A stretch of DNA of 64,000 bases from Antedon mediterranea (Eukaryota > Echinodermata > Crinoidea > Comatulida > Antedonidae), in assembly GCF_964355755.1 (NCBI RefSeq), contig NC_092676.1, positions 22,178,288 through 22,242,287 of the forward strand, in the 5' to 3' direction. Below the pieces are notes generated by a model. It ran no database searches. It was not told the origin of the DNA and was given only the letters and a program-made list of their open reading frames with translations. Positions within the stretch are counted from its first letter, which is position 1. Every line of letters begins with the position of its first letter. The translations under genes and the position numbers were made by a program. This document shows positions 12,247-25,600 of the stretch, in pieces.

Positions 12247-13361
12247 CATTCATCTATATCGAATAAGACACTCCCGGAAGAAACTGCACTAAATCAAAGA
12301 ATCGACAAATGGTTAAATAAAAGTGAATAGCAATAAATATGTGATGGAAATTTCCGATATGTTTCAATGATCAACTCGACGTTTACTCGAGAGTTCCAAT
12401 CGTTTGTTGTTACCAAAAGATAGCAAATTTCTTAATTTCAAACTTCAGATGTTATTATAGATATATGCCTATCTTTTAAAGTAAAATACAATAACATATC
12501 AAAATAACTTTAATGAGTCGTAATAAAGGCCGAATTATATTCCCAATGGGGTAACAATCGGAGAGTGTAACCTATAGTTTCTTTAAAAATGTAAATAATA
12601 ATAATATTCGGTCACCAGTAAAATATGAGAAAATGTGAGATTAGCACAAGAAACATTTTATAAAACAACAAATACAATGGGCCTACTGTAATTTTGTTTA
12701 AATGTTAATAACATTTTAACATTCATGACATGAAAGTTATTATAAAAGTCGAATTGTAACTCCCGTCCGTAGCAGCGGTAATATAAATGTGTATATTTTC
12801 GGTTTCCCAATTACGTGTTAAAATATCGAATTCCATCAGCCCATCAGATATATTGATTAAAATATCAGTATAAATGTTAGTAGTAAAGCAAAAAAAAAAT
12901 TTAAAAAAAATTATTTTTTCATAACATTGAAATATTAAAATATTATATCATGATATATATAACAAATGTAGGCCTATTGTAGATTAGCCTATTACACTAA
13001 TATACAGTAGAACTAATTGAATGAACAGATACCCTGACCTTGGAATTAGTGGCTATTGTGAATGACAGTGCGGCATATTTTATCTTAATGATGACAAGGC
13101 CCAGGGAGAGTGAACAAAAATGTAAGAGTCCATTTTCTTTTAAAAAAAAAAACACTCCTGCAAAAGTTCCATACGAATGAAAATGTAAGAACAACGTCTC
13201 GTAGGCGGCCTAGCTAGGCCACACATATCCGCAACTTAAATACCACGCAAAGCATGGTGGAAACTTATCCGGTTAAATTAAATTAGTACTGTATGAATAA
13301 CATGCACGAGATGCGGCCACATATGCATGAATGGGTGACGCAACAAAAGCATAATATTTAT

Positions 13362-13580
13362 TAATAAATCAAAGGTGTATTACGATAAATAAATCAATGG
13401 CGTGTATTACGATTGGATATTCTCTATTGAATAATCATTTGAAGACACGCCCCACATGCGCAGAATGTTCTTGAAATCGTCTCAGTTTGCGCTCGCATGA
13501 TATATAAAAAGAATCGGCCGACACACTATGCACCCGGCGTTTATTGTTGCATTGGAAACTGGAATACATTCACTGAGAAG
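13362..13580 (+). promoter_or_regulatory. Probable ISYNA1 promoter and 5' untranslated exon
   Basis: A TATA box (TATATAAAAAG, 13501-13511) is preceded by an inverted CCAAT box (ATTGG, about 13412) and by a duplicated unit of about 27 bp ending GTGTATTACGAT. A start site near 13530 would make a short untranslated exon ending at one of several weak donors, for example AAG|GTGTGG at 13581. That exon would splice to the acceptor at 16670, where the last untranslated bases (16671-16691) precede the ATG. It is the closest promoter-like sequence upstream of ISYNA1 on this strand. The exact start and donor are inferred. Confidence 0.5.
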
Positions 13581-14495
13581 GTGTGGCTAATTCAGACGTC
13601 GATTTGCAAAATTGAGTACAGTAGGTCATTTTTGTGTTGTTTCTTATTTTTATAAATACTATTTTCTAAATTTAGAAGCAATTTATGGTGTTTGTAATGT
13701 GTTTCATCTCATTTTATCACATCTTCCTCTTTCCGTGGTGACTCGAGCGCCACTCAAAAAATCATCGTCGGTGATGGACGCCCGGTGTACGACGTGTTAA
13801 GGAAAGGGATTTCCCCTCCAAATCAAATGGCAACTTGATTTGTCCCGTCCTCTCATCCAGTTTTCTACTGTTTTTTTAAATACTACTATAATATAGGCTT
13901 AGCTAAGTTTAAGCTGCTACTACTACTACTAGGCCTAGGCCTACTAGCTAGTGACTAAGCCTACCCTAGCCTAATAATATTCATTTAAATAAACAGACCT
14001 GGCCAAGTTAAACTGATTTTACTTTTATTAGGCTAAAGTAAAGGGGCCTGGGTTAGGCCCCAGCTAGTTAGTGCCAGGCTACGCCTAGCTAGCTAGGCCT
14101 TTGCTAGACCTCCCTAGCTACGAACAAAAAAAAAAACATAAATTAGAACATGCATATGTTTATGCGCATTTTAAGCGAATTCCTTCCGCAATTTGAATAA
14201 AAATACTCGATTCAAATTTTGCAAGAAAATTTTAAACTGGAATGTATTTTTCAGCATTATTTGATGAATCTTACTAATCTTTTATTGATAAATAATGCAA
14301 GTAATAATTAATTTAAAATAAACTAATTTTTTAATTATGTTATCTTGTGTACGGGAACCAACAACACGTCAACCTAGTACAACACATCAACCTTGCCAAT
14401 TATAGAAAACAATACATACCTAGACACACAATCAAATAGGTGCTAGGCCATTATTTAGCCTCACACCATGTGCAAGAAGACCTGTATGATCACAC

Positions 14496-16563
14496 CAGGG
14501 AGTTGTAACGAGTGTTGACAAAGTGCGAGGCAGCGAGGCATGCGCGGCATGCCAAATATTTGTGCGAGGCATCATTTTATCATTTCCAAAAGTGCGAGGC
14601 ATATAGTTTACAATTTCAAAAAGGTGCGAGGCATATCTTAACGTGCTATTATGCTATATTATAGGCCTAATAATCAATCGATACAAGCGTATCTAAATAG
14701 ATTCGTGTATACACTCATCATGTTGTTTATTTTTATGTAACGATTGTTTTTTCATTCAAGTCATATCGTGTCAAATTTTACTTTTACAAAAGTGCCCAAA
14801 CTACGGTTCAAAAATCTGAACGACAGTCTTCAACTTTCGATAAACAATAATTGTTATAGCGACACACTCATCAAATGACTGCAATGTTTGTTGGCATTTC
14901 GAGCGTGTTCACTCACATGTCTCTCGAACATAGCAGAGTGAAAATAATATTTTGTCACACCCCTGCGCCTAGATCCGGTAGACCCGAGAGATGGAAAATC
15001 CCTCTTTACTATTTAGCAGGTAGCGGAGTGATTCAGCCCTCAGCTCAGAGGATTGTGGTGCATTCCCCTCCTATAGCACGTGGTTTCAGCAGCAACGCAC
15101 AGACTTCTCTCTGAGCGGCGTGCCAAAGACATTTTTGACATTCCATTCTCTAGGAACAACACGTGTACCTCTCTCGCAAATAAGGTGAACAGCGATTGCC
15201 AGGACAAGTTCAATAACTGGCGGTGAATAAAAGGTAACTGATATGCCGATCCAATAACATGCCGCAAAGAAAAAAATTGCGACAGAATTCTGGAGCGCGT
15301 GTGAAAAAAGACTTACGTCCGACAATTGTAATACTAGGCCTAAAATTAAACTTTAGCTAATATGCTTAGCCCCAACCTAGATAAAGGCCTATGTAGAAAA
15401 TAGTTTAATCAATTTTGATAAAATAATAATTGGTGTAATATTTAATAATGATACACTATTCCTGTTTTAGTAAGCTAGGTATATTACGAACGATTTTTAT
15501 TTATTGTTGTCCATGTACGTACTAATAAACCTGGCGCTAGTTTCCTTCGCTTATATTTTTACTCCAAATTTGATAACTAACTTTATCGTGTGAATACCAC
15601 ACCTTAGAAGTATACCTCATGAGTACTTTAATGAAAGAATCACATAAAAAGTAACAAATAAATCCTTAAATTAATGATTTTACAGGCGTGTTTCTCGCAC
15701 ACTGTTCGCGAATTTCACTTATTCAATGTTCAATATTTTTGTTTCTATGGAGCGCCAAAAGAGCAACGATAATAGAGGACTAAAACTCAGTGGAATGCGT
15801 CAATTTCTCATGCATTTATTGGTGAAAAACACGTTTTATTTCAATATATTTGTTAATTTGTCAATAAAAATGTTGTAATATGTTACTGCTGATACTGTTC
15901 TGTTTTCAAAGAATAATAATCGATCCTAAATCAACATCACTACCTAGTCTAGACCTAGGACATCCTACTAAGGATATTATGATGAATTTTTCTATTTTAT
16001 TCTTTAAAAGGTTAACGAAACCGTGTACATTATCAACAGTAACATTTTTCCTTACTGACAGTGACAAAATCTATTGAAATTGTACTTGATTTTCACCAAA
16101 TAATGCGTTAAATATAAATGGATTCCACAGAGTTTTTAGCCCTCTAATTAATTTTGCTCTTTTGGCGTTCCATAGAAACCAAAATATTGAACATTGAGTG
16201 TGCGAAATGCGAGAAAAACAACGTCTGTAAAATCACCAATTTAATGGATTTATTGTTACTTTTATGTGATTTTTCTTCATTAAAGTAGGCCTACTAATTC
16301 TAAGCTGTGGTATTCAGGATAAAGCCTTGGTTAAATTACAAGGCAGGTGCAAAAGGAAACTAGCCTAGCGGGCCTAGGCCTAGGCTACTTCAATTTCGGT
16401 GATTTCCTGCCTTGCAATTTTGAGAAATGATAAAATGATGCCTCGCATTTTTTGATGATGGTAAAACGATGCCTCGCATAAATTTCTGACTTGCCTCGCA
16501 TGCCTTCCCTGCCTCGCGTGCCTCGCTGCCTCGCACTTTGTTACTACCCAGTTGTAACTCCCT
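14496..16563. mobile_element. Non-autonomous hAT-like foldback transposon, 2.07 kb
   Basis: The ends are CAGGGAGTTGTAAC and GTTGTAACTCCCT(G), followed inward by inverted AAAGTGCGAGGCAGCGAGGC. Both flanks carry GATCACAC (14488-14495 and 16564-16571), an 8-bp target duplication as hAT elements make; the final G can be counted with either. CAGGG ends also fit hAT. Subterminal GTGCGAGGCA motifs recur several times in each arm and could be transposase-binding sites. A second, inner inverted pair lies at about 15595-15880 and 16085-16330. No transposase frame is present. It sits in the probable ISYNA1 5' UTR intron. Confidence 0.8.
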
Positions 16564-16691
16564 GATCACACTATCAATATATGGGTAGAATTTCCAGGAT
16601 TTTTTTCTCCCAGATACCTGCCAAGTTTTTAATGCTTCTTTTTCTAGGCTGTTATTGACTTTTCTTACAGGTAAAATAAATTAATTAAAAG

Positions 16692-19600
16692 ATGTCGTTC
16701 GTTGTTGAAAGTCCACAAGTTCAATACTCAAGCCAACATATAACTAGCCAGTACAAATACCAAACAAGCAGAGTCAAAAACCAAAATGGAAAATTAAAGG
16801 TAATTTGAAACTTCTTTTTTTTAAACTGGCAAACTTGAATTATTCAATGAAATTAATATATTATTTGATTAATTTATTTCTTATTTGATTTTAAAAAAAA
16901 GACTTTTTATGAGACCAATAAATCTCTGAATCTCAGTTACTGTATGAGTTTTTCAAATCTACTCTAATCTTGAAGATTTTCTCATGTATTATTATTATTT
17001 TCTATCGTTCTTTCTGGTGCGTACATTATCTTTTGATATCAACAAGAGCTGTTGTGTAAAAAAAATGAGTATTTTAATGAAAGTAACTTAATTCACACGT
17101 TTATTAATTCGATTATTTTTTCGCAGCAGAAAAAGGACATTAAACACTCTAGTCTAGTATTTGAAAGTTTGTTCAGTACCTCTACGTTTATGTATAAACA
17201 TTGTTTATTTAATGAAGATGCACAGTTGTTGAAAAAGAAATCTTTGTGAAGGATAAATTCACACTAATATCTTGTGTCATAAGAGGCGTCAATGTTTATT
17301 GACCCGTAAAAACTAATCTTTTCTATCTATAGAACAATTAGAACAGAAATCAGTAGAAAATCTATAATATTGATGAGCAAGTCAGACTGTATTCTATGGG
17401 AACAAATATCAATTTAATCTTTTAAATATTAATTGATTAGATCATTTTTGTTTTGTTTTTATTTTATTGTTTTATGTATGTGTACTGCAAGCAATTATAT
17501 TGATTCACAAATTAAAATGCTTTTATCATTACCATTGTAGTATACGAACGGTCCTACAGTATTTTTGAATATAATCCCACTTTTTTACAGTAATTTAGGG
17601 TAAATTTGGACACAATAAATTCCATTGTTAATGCAAACCCAAATTTTAAAAAAACTATGCAACTTTTTATGCAGTGATTTTTTTTTTATTTAAAGTTTTT
17701 CTTCAGTAATAAAAAATAAAGAAATAGTGTGTAATGTTGGAAATTTTTATTGAATTAATTTATTTGAGTGTAGTAATTAATGCTTTTTTTCGATGTTATT
17801 TTTTTTAAATATTTCATTGCTGTTGACAATGCCTGTTCCTGCCAAAATAATTTAGGTATTGTACAGTAAATTGTTCATGCACTATTTAACCCAAATGATT
17901 TCTACAGCAGAAACAGAGCCCTTTGGAATTTCTTGTGGGGTTAAAACCAGGTCAAGTACTACTACTGTACACACTAAAATAGCAATAACAATAACAGTAG
18001 TAAAGTCAGTGAATATAAATAACAACCAATGAGTTTTTTTTAAAGATATTCTAGTGAGCAAACAAAAGTATGCGAAACTTTGTTGAAATTATTTTCCTAC
18101 AGTACAATAGCTAATATATTATGTCGGTATCCATATTTTGGGGCGTGGCTGAAACTACAGTAGCAAAGAAAATTTACTTTTATAATAATTAATATCACAC
18201 AATTTAAATCTGTAATATTGTTTATGACCTACTGTAGAAATCCATGCAAATAAAATTAATCTTAGTGAGCTAGCTAAAATAGGTTTAATTAAACCTAAAT
18301 TTTCATTATAAAACTTAACATACACACATTTTTATACATTACTTAACTCAGTATGATGAGGCCCGATGAGACAACGCGTCGGGAGAAAATTAAACATTTT
18401 TAAAGTTCTTGCGACGATCTAAAAACCATGCCGACACTATATCTCAAAGTGACTCGTCTTGATTCAACTCGGACAGCACTGATGAGTCAAGACATATTGT
18501 CAGGCCTTGTCGTACGATGCTGTCTGGAACTAATCCAGTTTGTTTTAAAAAAAGTGACATAAGTACATTCATCCTTAAAATGGTTAGTTTATTTATTATC
18601 TGTATTATATGAATTGTTATTATTCCTTTTTTTTTTTTATAGGTTACCCCTATAGAAGAGGAAATAGTTTTCCAAACTGAACGTAAAGTACCACGGATTG
18701 GATGTATGTTAGTGGGATGGGGTGGAAACAATGGATCTACAGTGACAGCATCAATCATTGCCAACAAATACAACATGTCGTGGCATACAAAAGAAGGCAT
18801 CAGGGTATGTATACAAACTTACTAATAAACAAATTAATTTCATTTCAAGTCATGGGGTCAAGTTAACGCAGGGGCCCCCACAACCATAGCCATAAAATCA
18901 AGGCTATTCATCTACCATAGTTCTGGTGCAAGTCTAGGCAAGATAAGGACTTGAGATGCCACTTCCGTACCGTTGCAACATTAGTGGAATGCATACAGTG
19001 GAATAACGGTTATGAGTTCTCACTGGCTAAACCCAAGGGGCCCCGAGCTTAAGAGCAGTGCTAAACCATGAGCCTTTACCCTTTGCATTAATACTCCACT
19101 GCATATCTAGTTTAGGGGAGATCTAGTCCATCTGCACTTAGAGAAACCGTAGTCACTAATAACGCTCAATTGCATTATCCATTTTGTCTTGTGTTTTTAT
19201 TATTATTCTGTTATTATTTCTGTTTATTATAATTGTTTGTTGTATACTAGGATCTCTGTACTGAAGTATTCACACATTATAGAAGAAATAGATATGACAA
19301 TAAAATGCTTTTATTCATTTTATTTATTCCTGTGGCCTCTCTCAAGGATATAATTTTTATGAGCCTTGCGCACAAAACAATCCATTAATTAATTTTAACT
19401 ATTAATAAAACTAGAAAGGCCACTATTCAAATACGAAATTACTAGTTTAATATTCTTGTCTTATTATTCAGTGTGTAGTAATAGTATTGCTCTCTTTTAG
19501 CCCTGTCTGTATTATATTTCTTTGTGGTTATGAAACTATATTTTAGATATTTTATTTTGTTGTATTCTTTACGAATCTGAACTTCTTTCAAACAGAATGC

Positions 19601-22600
19601 AGACTTTCTTGGATCCATTACACAGTCGTCTACGATGAGCATTGGAATGAGTGAGGAAGGTAAAGAGGTATACATCCCAGTCAAAGACATCCTACCAATG
19701 GTTGACCCAGTTGACCTTGTCATTGATGGTAAGTTCGATGATCAGTAAAAACTTCCTTGTGTTCAAAATATCCCAAATTTGTTGTTTTGGGGACCCTATT
19801 TGTTTCATTTCTAGGGGTGTTTGTTTTTGCGAGAGCTTAACGATTTTTTGCAAATTAAAAGCATTTCAGTCATAAAGTAGGTTACATATTGGTCAATCCC
19901 GCCAGAGGATGATATTTTTTATGTATTTAATAAAAATATCAAATAGGAGAGATCTAAAATTTGTTACGATGATTATGTATTCTATTTTCATCATAGGTTG
20001 GGACATTTCATCGCTGAATATAGCCGACTCAATGGAGCGTGCAATGGTCTTGCCTTGGGAACTCCAACAAAAGATCAGGCCCTTCACACAAAACTTACAA
20101 CCACGGCCATCAATCTACGACCCTGATTTTATCGCAGCAAACCAGTTTGATAGGGCTGATAATTGTATCAGAGGTAGGCCTACATGCTTCTCATATCAAT
20201 TGGTAAAGCACACTGCAAAATACAGCCATCATATTGGCACAGGCACTCCTCAGCCATAGCTCAGGTGTGTCTTATAAAGGACTGGAGGTCCAGTGTATAC
20301 AATTTGCTTGTGTGCACTTTAATGAACCCAGTACATTGTTTGAAAAGAGTAGGGTTACACTGGTGTTCTGGTCGATTCCTGCCTCTTTGTGTAATACTTC
20401 ATAAAGCGTGTTTCCAGGCAATGGAGTATTCTGTTGGTTATCATTGATCAACTTGCTTGTGTTGGCATTGACTTGGATCTACGTCCTTGCATTGCGTCTC
20501 TAGTGGGAACCAAGCTTAACATACATCTTGTCAGTTTTAATGTATTTACTCTTTGTACACATCTGTTCACACATTCATTTCTATGTTTATGAATGATAAA
20601 ATATGATTTACTCTTTACCATCATCATTACTATCTTTTTTATTAAAGGTACAAGAAGTGAACAACTTAAAAAGATTCGAGAGGATATTGTGGACTTTAAA
20701 ACATCAAATAACCTTGACAAGGTATGTACAAACCAAATTACTATTAAAGAAATCTAAATGCGAGATTGACTATAATTGCAGATATACCTGGTCAACAGTA
20801 GATCCAGGTTACAAATAAGGCTACTATAACATAAAGGGTCCTCCATTAAGACAGTTTTTGTTTTCTTCTTTACTATGCTGGTATGTTTTTGACAAGTAGT
20901 GGTGAGCTGTAGCTTGGTAGTTAACATGCTTGCCTTCTAATCAAAAAGTCCACAGTCCAATCCTGACCTTGTGTCTTATACTTATGCACAATTAATGATA
21001 ATAATAGACGTCTGATTTTTTTCAAAATCCAAAAAATCATTTCTTTTCTTTTTTCCATACTTAGTGCTATTCCAATATCTTCCCCTGACAATTAAAGTAT
21101 ACATTTGTTTTCAATTTCCTAGATAATCATATTGTGGACAGCAAATACTGAGCGGTTTTGCGAAGTTGCAGTAGGGCTTAATGATACCGCAGATAACCTA
21201 TTGAACTCTATTGAAAATGACCATTCAGAAGTCTCTCCCTCAACCTTATTTGCTGTTGCTAGTATTCTGGAAGGGGTAAGTACAAAATAAACATCATAAT
21301 AAATATCACATTCAAAATAAGCCATTTTTTTTTGTTTATTTAAAGATGCTTGGATACTCTAATACTGTAAAATCTGATAGAAAGTGATCAAGATATGATT
21401 AAAAATTATATTTATTTATCATATGAATTAAAAAAAAAGTTTGAAATTTCATTTGAAAACAATAAAAACTTAATTTACATATATTTATTATGAAACTATT
21501 TAAGGATTATTTTTTTATAATAATCATTTTATTTATCATTTTTATTTTATAATCCCATCCATCTCAAGCTACTCCTCATAACACAACTTCCAGGATCGTT
21601 TCACTCAGATCTACTAGGTATTCCATGAGCTCTTTTGTTCCTTCTGTTTACCAGCCCAACAACACATCTTTATACTTGCTTACCATTTTGTTGTTCAATA
21701 TTATTTAAAGTGATTAAATTGTTTTTAAATATTCTAATATTGAATGAAACATCATTTATTAGAATTTGAATTGAAATTATGAAAAAAAATCAATTGGATT
21801 GGATCGTTAGCCAAAATTACTTTCTACATAAACCAAGTACACTTTTCGTTCTTGCAGTGTTCTGCTCAAGAGAATTGTGGGATAACTTTGAAGATGCATT
21901 AAAAAAAGAATATTTTATAAACCGTGGGTCACTTTAGAGTTATTGAGTTTTTAGCATTAAGCTTAATCTGTGATCAGCTTAATCTGTGATCAGCTTAATC
22001 TGTGATCATATTAAATCTATACAACATTGTACTTAAATCCTGGGAAGTTGTTACGATATAGTGATCAGAGGCGTATGTTCTCCTACTCAAAAACTTGCAA
22101 ATATTTTCATCAAATAAAAAGTATAAACATTTTCCAACTTGCTGGCACATCCACATTTTTCTTCATATATTGATCATACTTGATGTAGCATTGTGGGCTT
22201 CCTAAACATTTCTAGAAATGTGCACACACTTTTTTGCTCGATTATAATTATATGCCCCTGATGAAAAAATTTTAGTTTTAACTTTCTTCATAAATCCTTT
22301 AGAAATGCATTTTGAGGGCTCTTCAAATTAATTTTTGTTTTCTCCGTCCACAAAATTATCCTCTTTTTTTTAACTATTATAGAAAGAATAAATTCTCCAT
22401 TCAAAATTTGAATAAGTAAAAAAATCTAGCAAATGCTAGTAAATCTGTCGTGCAATACACTATTAAAACTTAACCTTGCCTCCTTCAATCTTTATGTGAC
22501 AAATAATGTTTTGTGCCCATATGATGTCATATCACTACTATATTTGGGAATATCACTGCCATATTTGGGCACATCACTGCTGCCATATTTGGACATGCTT

Positions 22601-25600
22601 TTTTTGTCAAACTAATTTTATAGTGTAGACAGAGCATTAGACATACATTTTGGCAATAATTTTGGAGGATCTGTGTATACGGTTTTATCACGAGTTAACT
22701 ATAGACATTATCTGTTCTCCAAATATTTGATTAAACTACTCTTCTTGTCAGATTTTGGACTATTTTGGATTGATAAAATTTTCACCTTCATCTTTTGACT
22801 TTCTGCGGAGGTCGTAACCCATGAAAGAACTTTTCAACAATAGTATCACTTTGGTAAACATTAAAATATGACGCAACATAAACAAGAATTGTGTTATAAT
22901 ATTCTGTTTGCAAAAGAGATAATCTGTAAAATATGATGCAACGGCACAATAGATTATTTCTTATCTGTGGCCCATCCTTCAGTTAGCCGCAGATCCAGGT
23001 ACTGAGTAATATAGAAATTGGTCCTAAAGTCAATTCATAGACAAACACATCAGTACCATAGTAGGACAGAAATGAGATCCACACAAGACACGACCATAAA
23101 CAGACCAAATCGGCAACAACACCATGGTGGATGCTGAGACAATACAATAGAACACAGGGGACACCTTTGGGACTCGAAAAATTATCCATTGAGAGCGGTG
23201 TCCTCTGAAGATGGGTTGAACATAGTGTTATAAACATATTGATCATTGTCCCTGTTCATTTAATGAGTTATTAGACCAACATCAATAAAAACTTTTGTAA
23301 TGGTTTATTTTCATGTCAACCAAAGTTTTAGATTGTTCATGGATTTGGCAAAGCTTGGGTTTGTTGGCCAGTAACCGTTTTTAGAATGTTTGTTTTATGT
23401 ACTGGTATTTAGAGTTTTACAGTAGAATTAACCATCTATGCTAATTTCAGATAAATCTCTTCCTAACAAGTTATTTTCATTTAATTATTTCAGTGTGCGT
23501 ACATCAACGGCTCTCCACAAAACACACTGGTTCCTGGTGTCATTGACCTTGCTACGCAGAAGAACGTTTTTCTCGCTGGAGACGATTTCAAGTCTGGACA
23601 GACCAAGATCAAATCGGTTCTCGTCGACTTCCTAGTAGGCGCCGGCATCAAGCCTGTATCCATCGTTAGTTACAATCATCTCGGCAACAACGATGGCAAG
23701 AATCTTTCATCAGCAAAACAATTCAGATCAAAAGAGGTAATTAATTTTGTAAAGTAAAATTGTTATTAAATTTATCAGAATATTTCAGAACTGTTGTCAT
23801 TTTGTTTTGAATATTATATGAATAGGCCTAACAGTTTTCTATGCTTTTTATTTTGTTTTGCAGATTACAAAAAGCAATGTTGTAGATGATATGGTGGAGT
23901 CAAATCAAATCCTGTACAAGGAAGGAGAAAAGCCAGATCATTGTGTAAGATATTCGATTGTTGTTTAGTTTTGTGTATATAAAAAACTACCAATTTTATT
24001 TATGTAATGCAGTCTGTACCGAAAAATAGCCTAGCAATAGATATATAAGAATTAAAGAACATATAATGTACAGTGTTCAGTGTACAGTGTGTTCTTGGCA
24101 GATATATACAGACGCTGATTGTCTATATTAAAGGCAGGGACAGTATAAAACTTGTACTCCAGGGTAACCCATTACACTCCTTATTGTACTAAGGTTTTTT
24201 AAGTGCACATGAGTGAATGATGTAAACTGGACATAGAGTTCTTTTATGAGAACAGTCTTTTTACCATCAGGAATCTAAGATCAAATTGGCCACAACCCAT
24301 GGCACTGAATCGGGGACAGAAGGCAACATTCCTGCTTTAACCACTTGGACATTGACATAACTAATTTTTAACGTAATATTAAATAATACTTTAGCTACTG
24401 TATACAACAGCCATAGGTCCCTCTATGTTCTTTTTTCATTCAATTAGTATAAAATATTCAAAATTGCAATTTTATTTTCTTTTTTTTTACAGGTTGTAAT
24501 CAAATATGTACCATTTGTAGCCGACAGCAAACGAGCAATGGATGAGTACACATCCGAGATCATGATGGGTGGCAAGAACACACTTGTGCTTCACAACACG
24601 TGCGAAGATTCACTTCTTGCGAGCCCCATCATCTTGGATCTCGTCATTCTCACTGAACTGTGTCAACGAATTAAAATGAAAACATGTATGTTTTGAAATA
24701 TATTATGCAAATTAATTGTATTATGCAAATTAATTGTATTATGCAAATTAATTGTGTCATGCAAATTAATTGTGTCATGCAAATTAATTGTGTCATGCAA
24801 ATGAATTGTGTTATGCAAATGAATTGTGTTATGCAAATTAATTGTATTATGCAAATTCAATATTTACTTTCCATTGAAGTTAAATCTTTTAATTGTTTTA
24901 TAGACACTGTACCCATCCTTTCCTGACTATTTTCTGATTATTATTATTATTTTAATCCATCATGCTTTATTAGCCTTTAGAGCACAAAGTGTTCGGGACA
25001 TTATAGTATGATTATCAACATATGTTTTTCTTACAGGTAATGATTCAGAAATGCAAAGCTTCCACCCTGTACTCTCAATCTTGAGTTACCTCTGCAAGGC
25101 GCCACTCGTACCAGCTGGCACGCCCGTTGTTAACGCCCTCTTCAAACAGAAAGCCTGCATCGAAAACATATTCAGGTAATTATTTTTCCGATAATATAAT
25201 AAATGACTTCCCAATAATGTTTTGTTACTAATCATTCTTTGTAGCTTATTGTGTCATGGCGCCCTCTATAGAGTTAATTTGATATTATTTTTTACAGTTT
25301 AATAAAAAAAATATATTCTTGTTATTATACTGTAAAAAATACCAGAACCATGGAGCAAGTCGGCCACAATCCTACCTGTATGCAGAAAACGTTACAAGCT
25401 CTGTCTACAGTATCAAACTCTATGCGACAAAAAAATGTAATGTGCCCATATATGGACATTCTTACAAAACAAAATTAAACTACCTGTAAATAAGCAATTA
25501 TAAAAATAAAGTAATTTCTTTCGGTTTCAGAGCTTGCGTTGGACTACCTCCAATGAATCACATGACTTTGGAACACAAAATGAACTTGGCTAGCTTACCC

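Larger units (their letters stand above)
7430..13360. other. Intergenic spacer between KIF3B and ISYNA1
   Basis: No gene is supported here. It holds a SINE (8128-8537), a small foldback (8543-8629), C-rich tracts (about 10447 and 11131), an A17 run near 11420, a three-unit repeat (11944-12246) and AT-rich single-copy sequence. Two overlapping open frames on opposite strands at 11494-11875 have no recognisable domain and lie in compositionally odd sequence, so I do not call them genes. Confidence 0.6.

Noticed and set aside
14875-15325. Small frames inside the hAT-like element as transposase remnants
   Set aside because: They are short, overlap on both strands and show no hAT transposase motif.
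24663-24926. Repetitive protein (NLHNTI or MQINCI repeats)
   Set aside because: Both frames are by-products of an 18-bp repeat inside an ISYNA1 intron.
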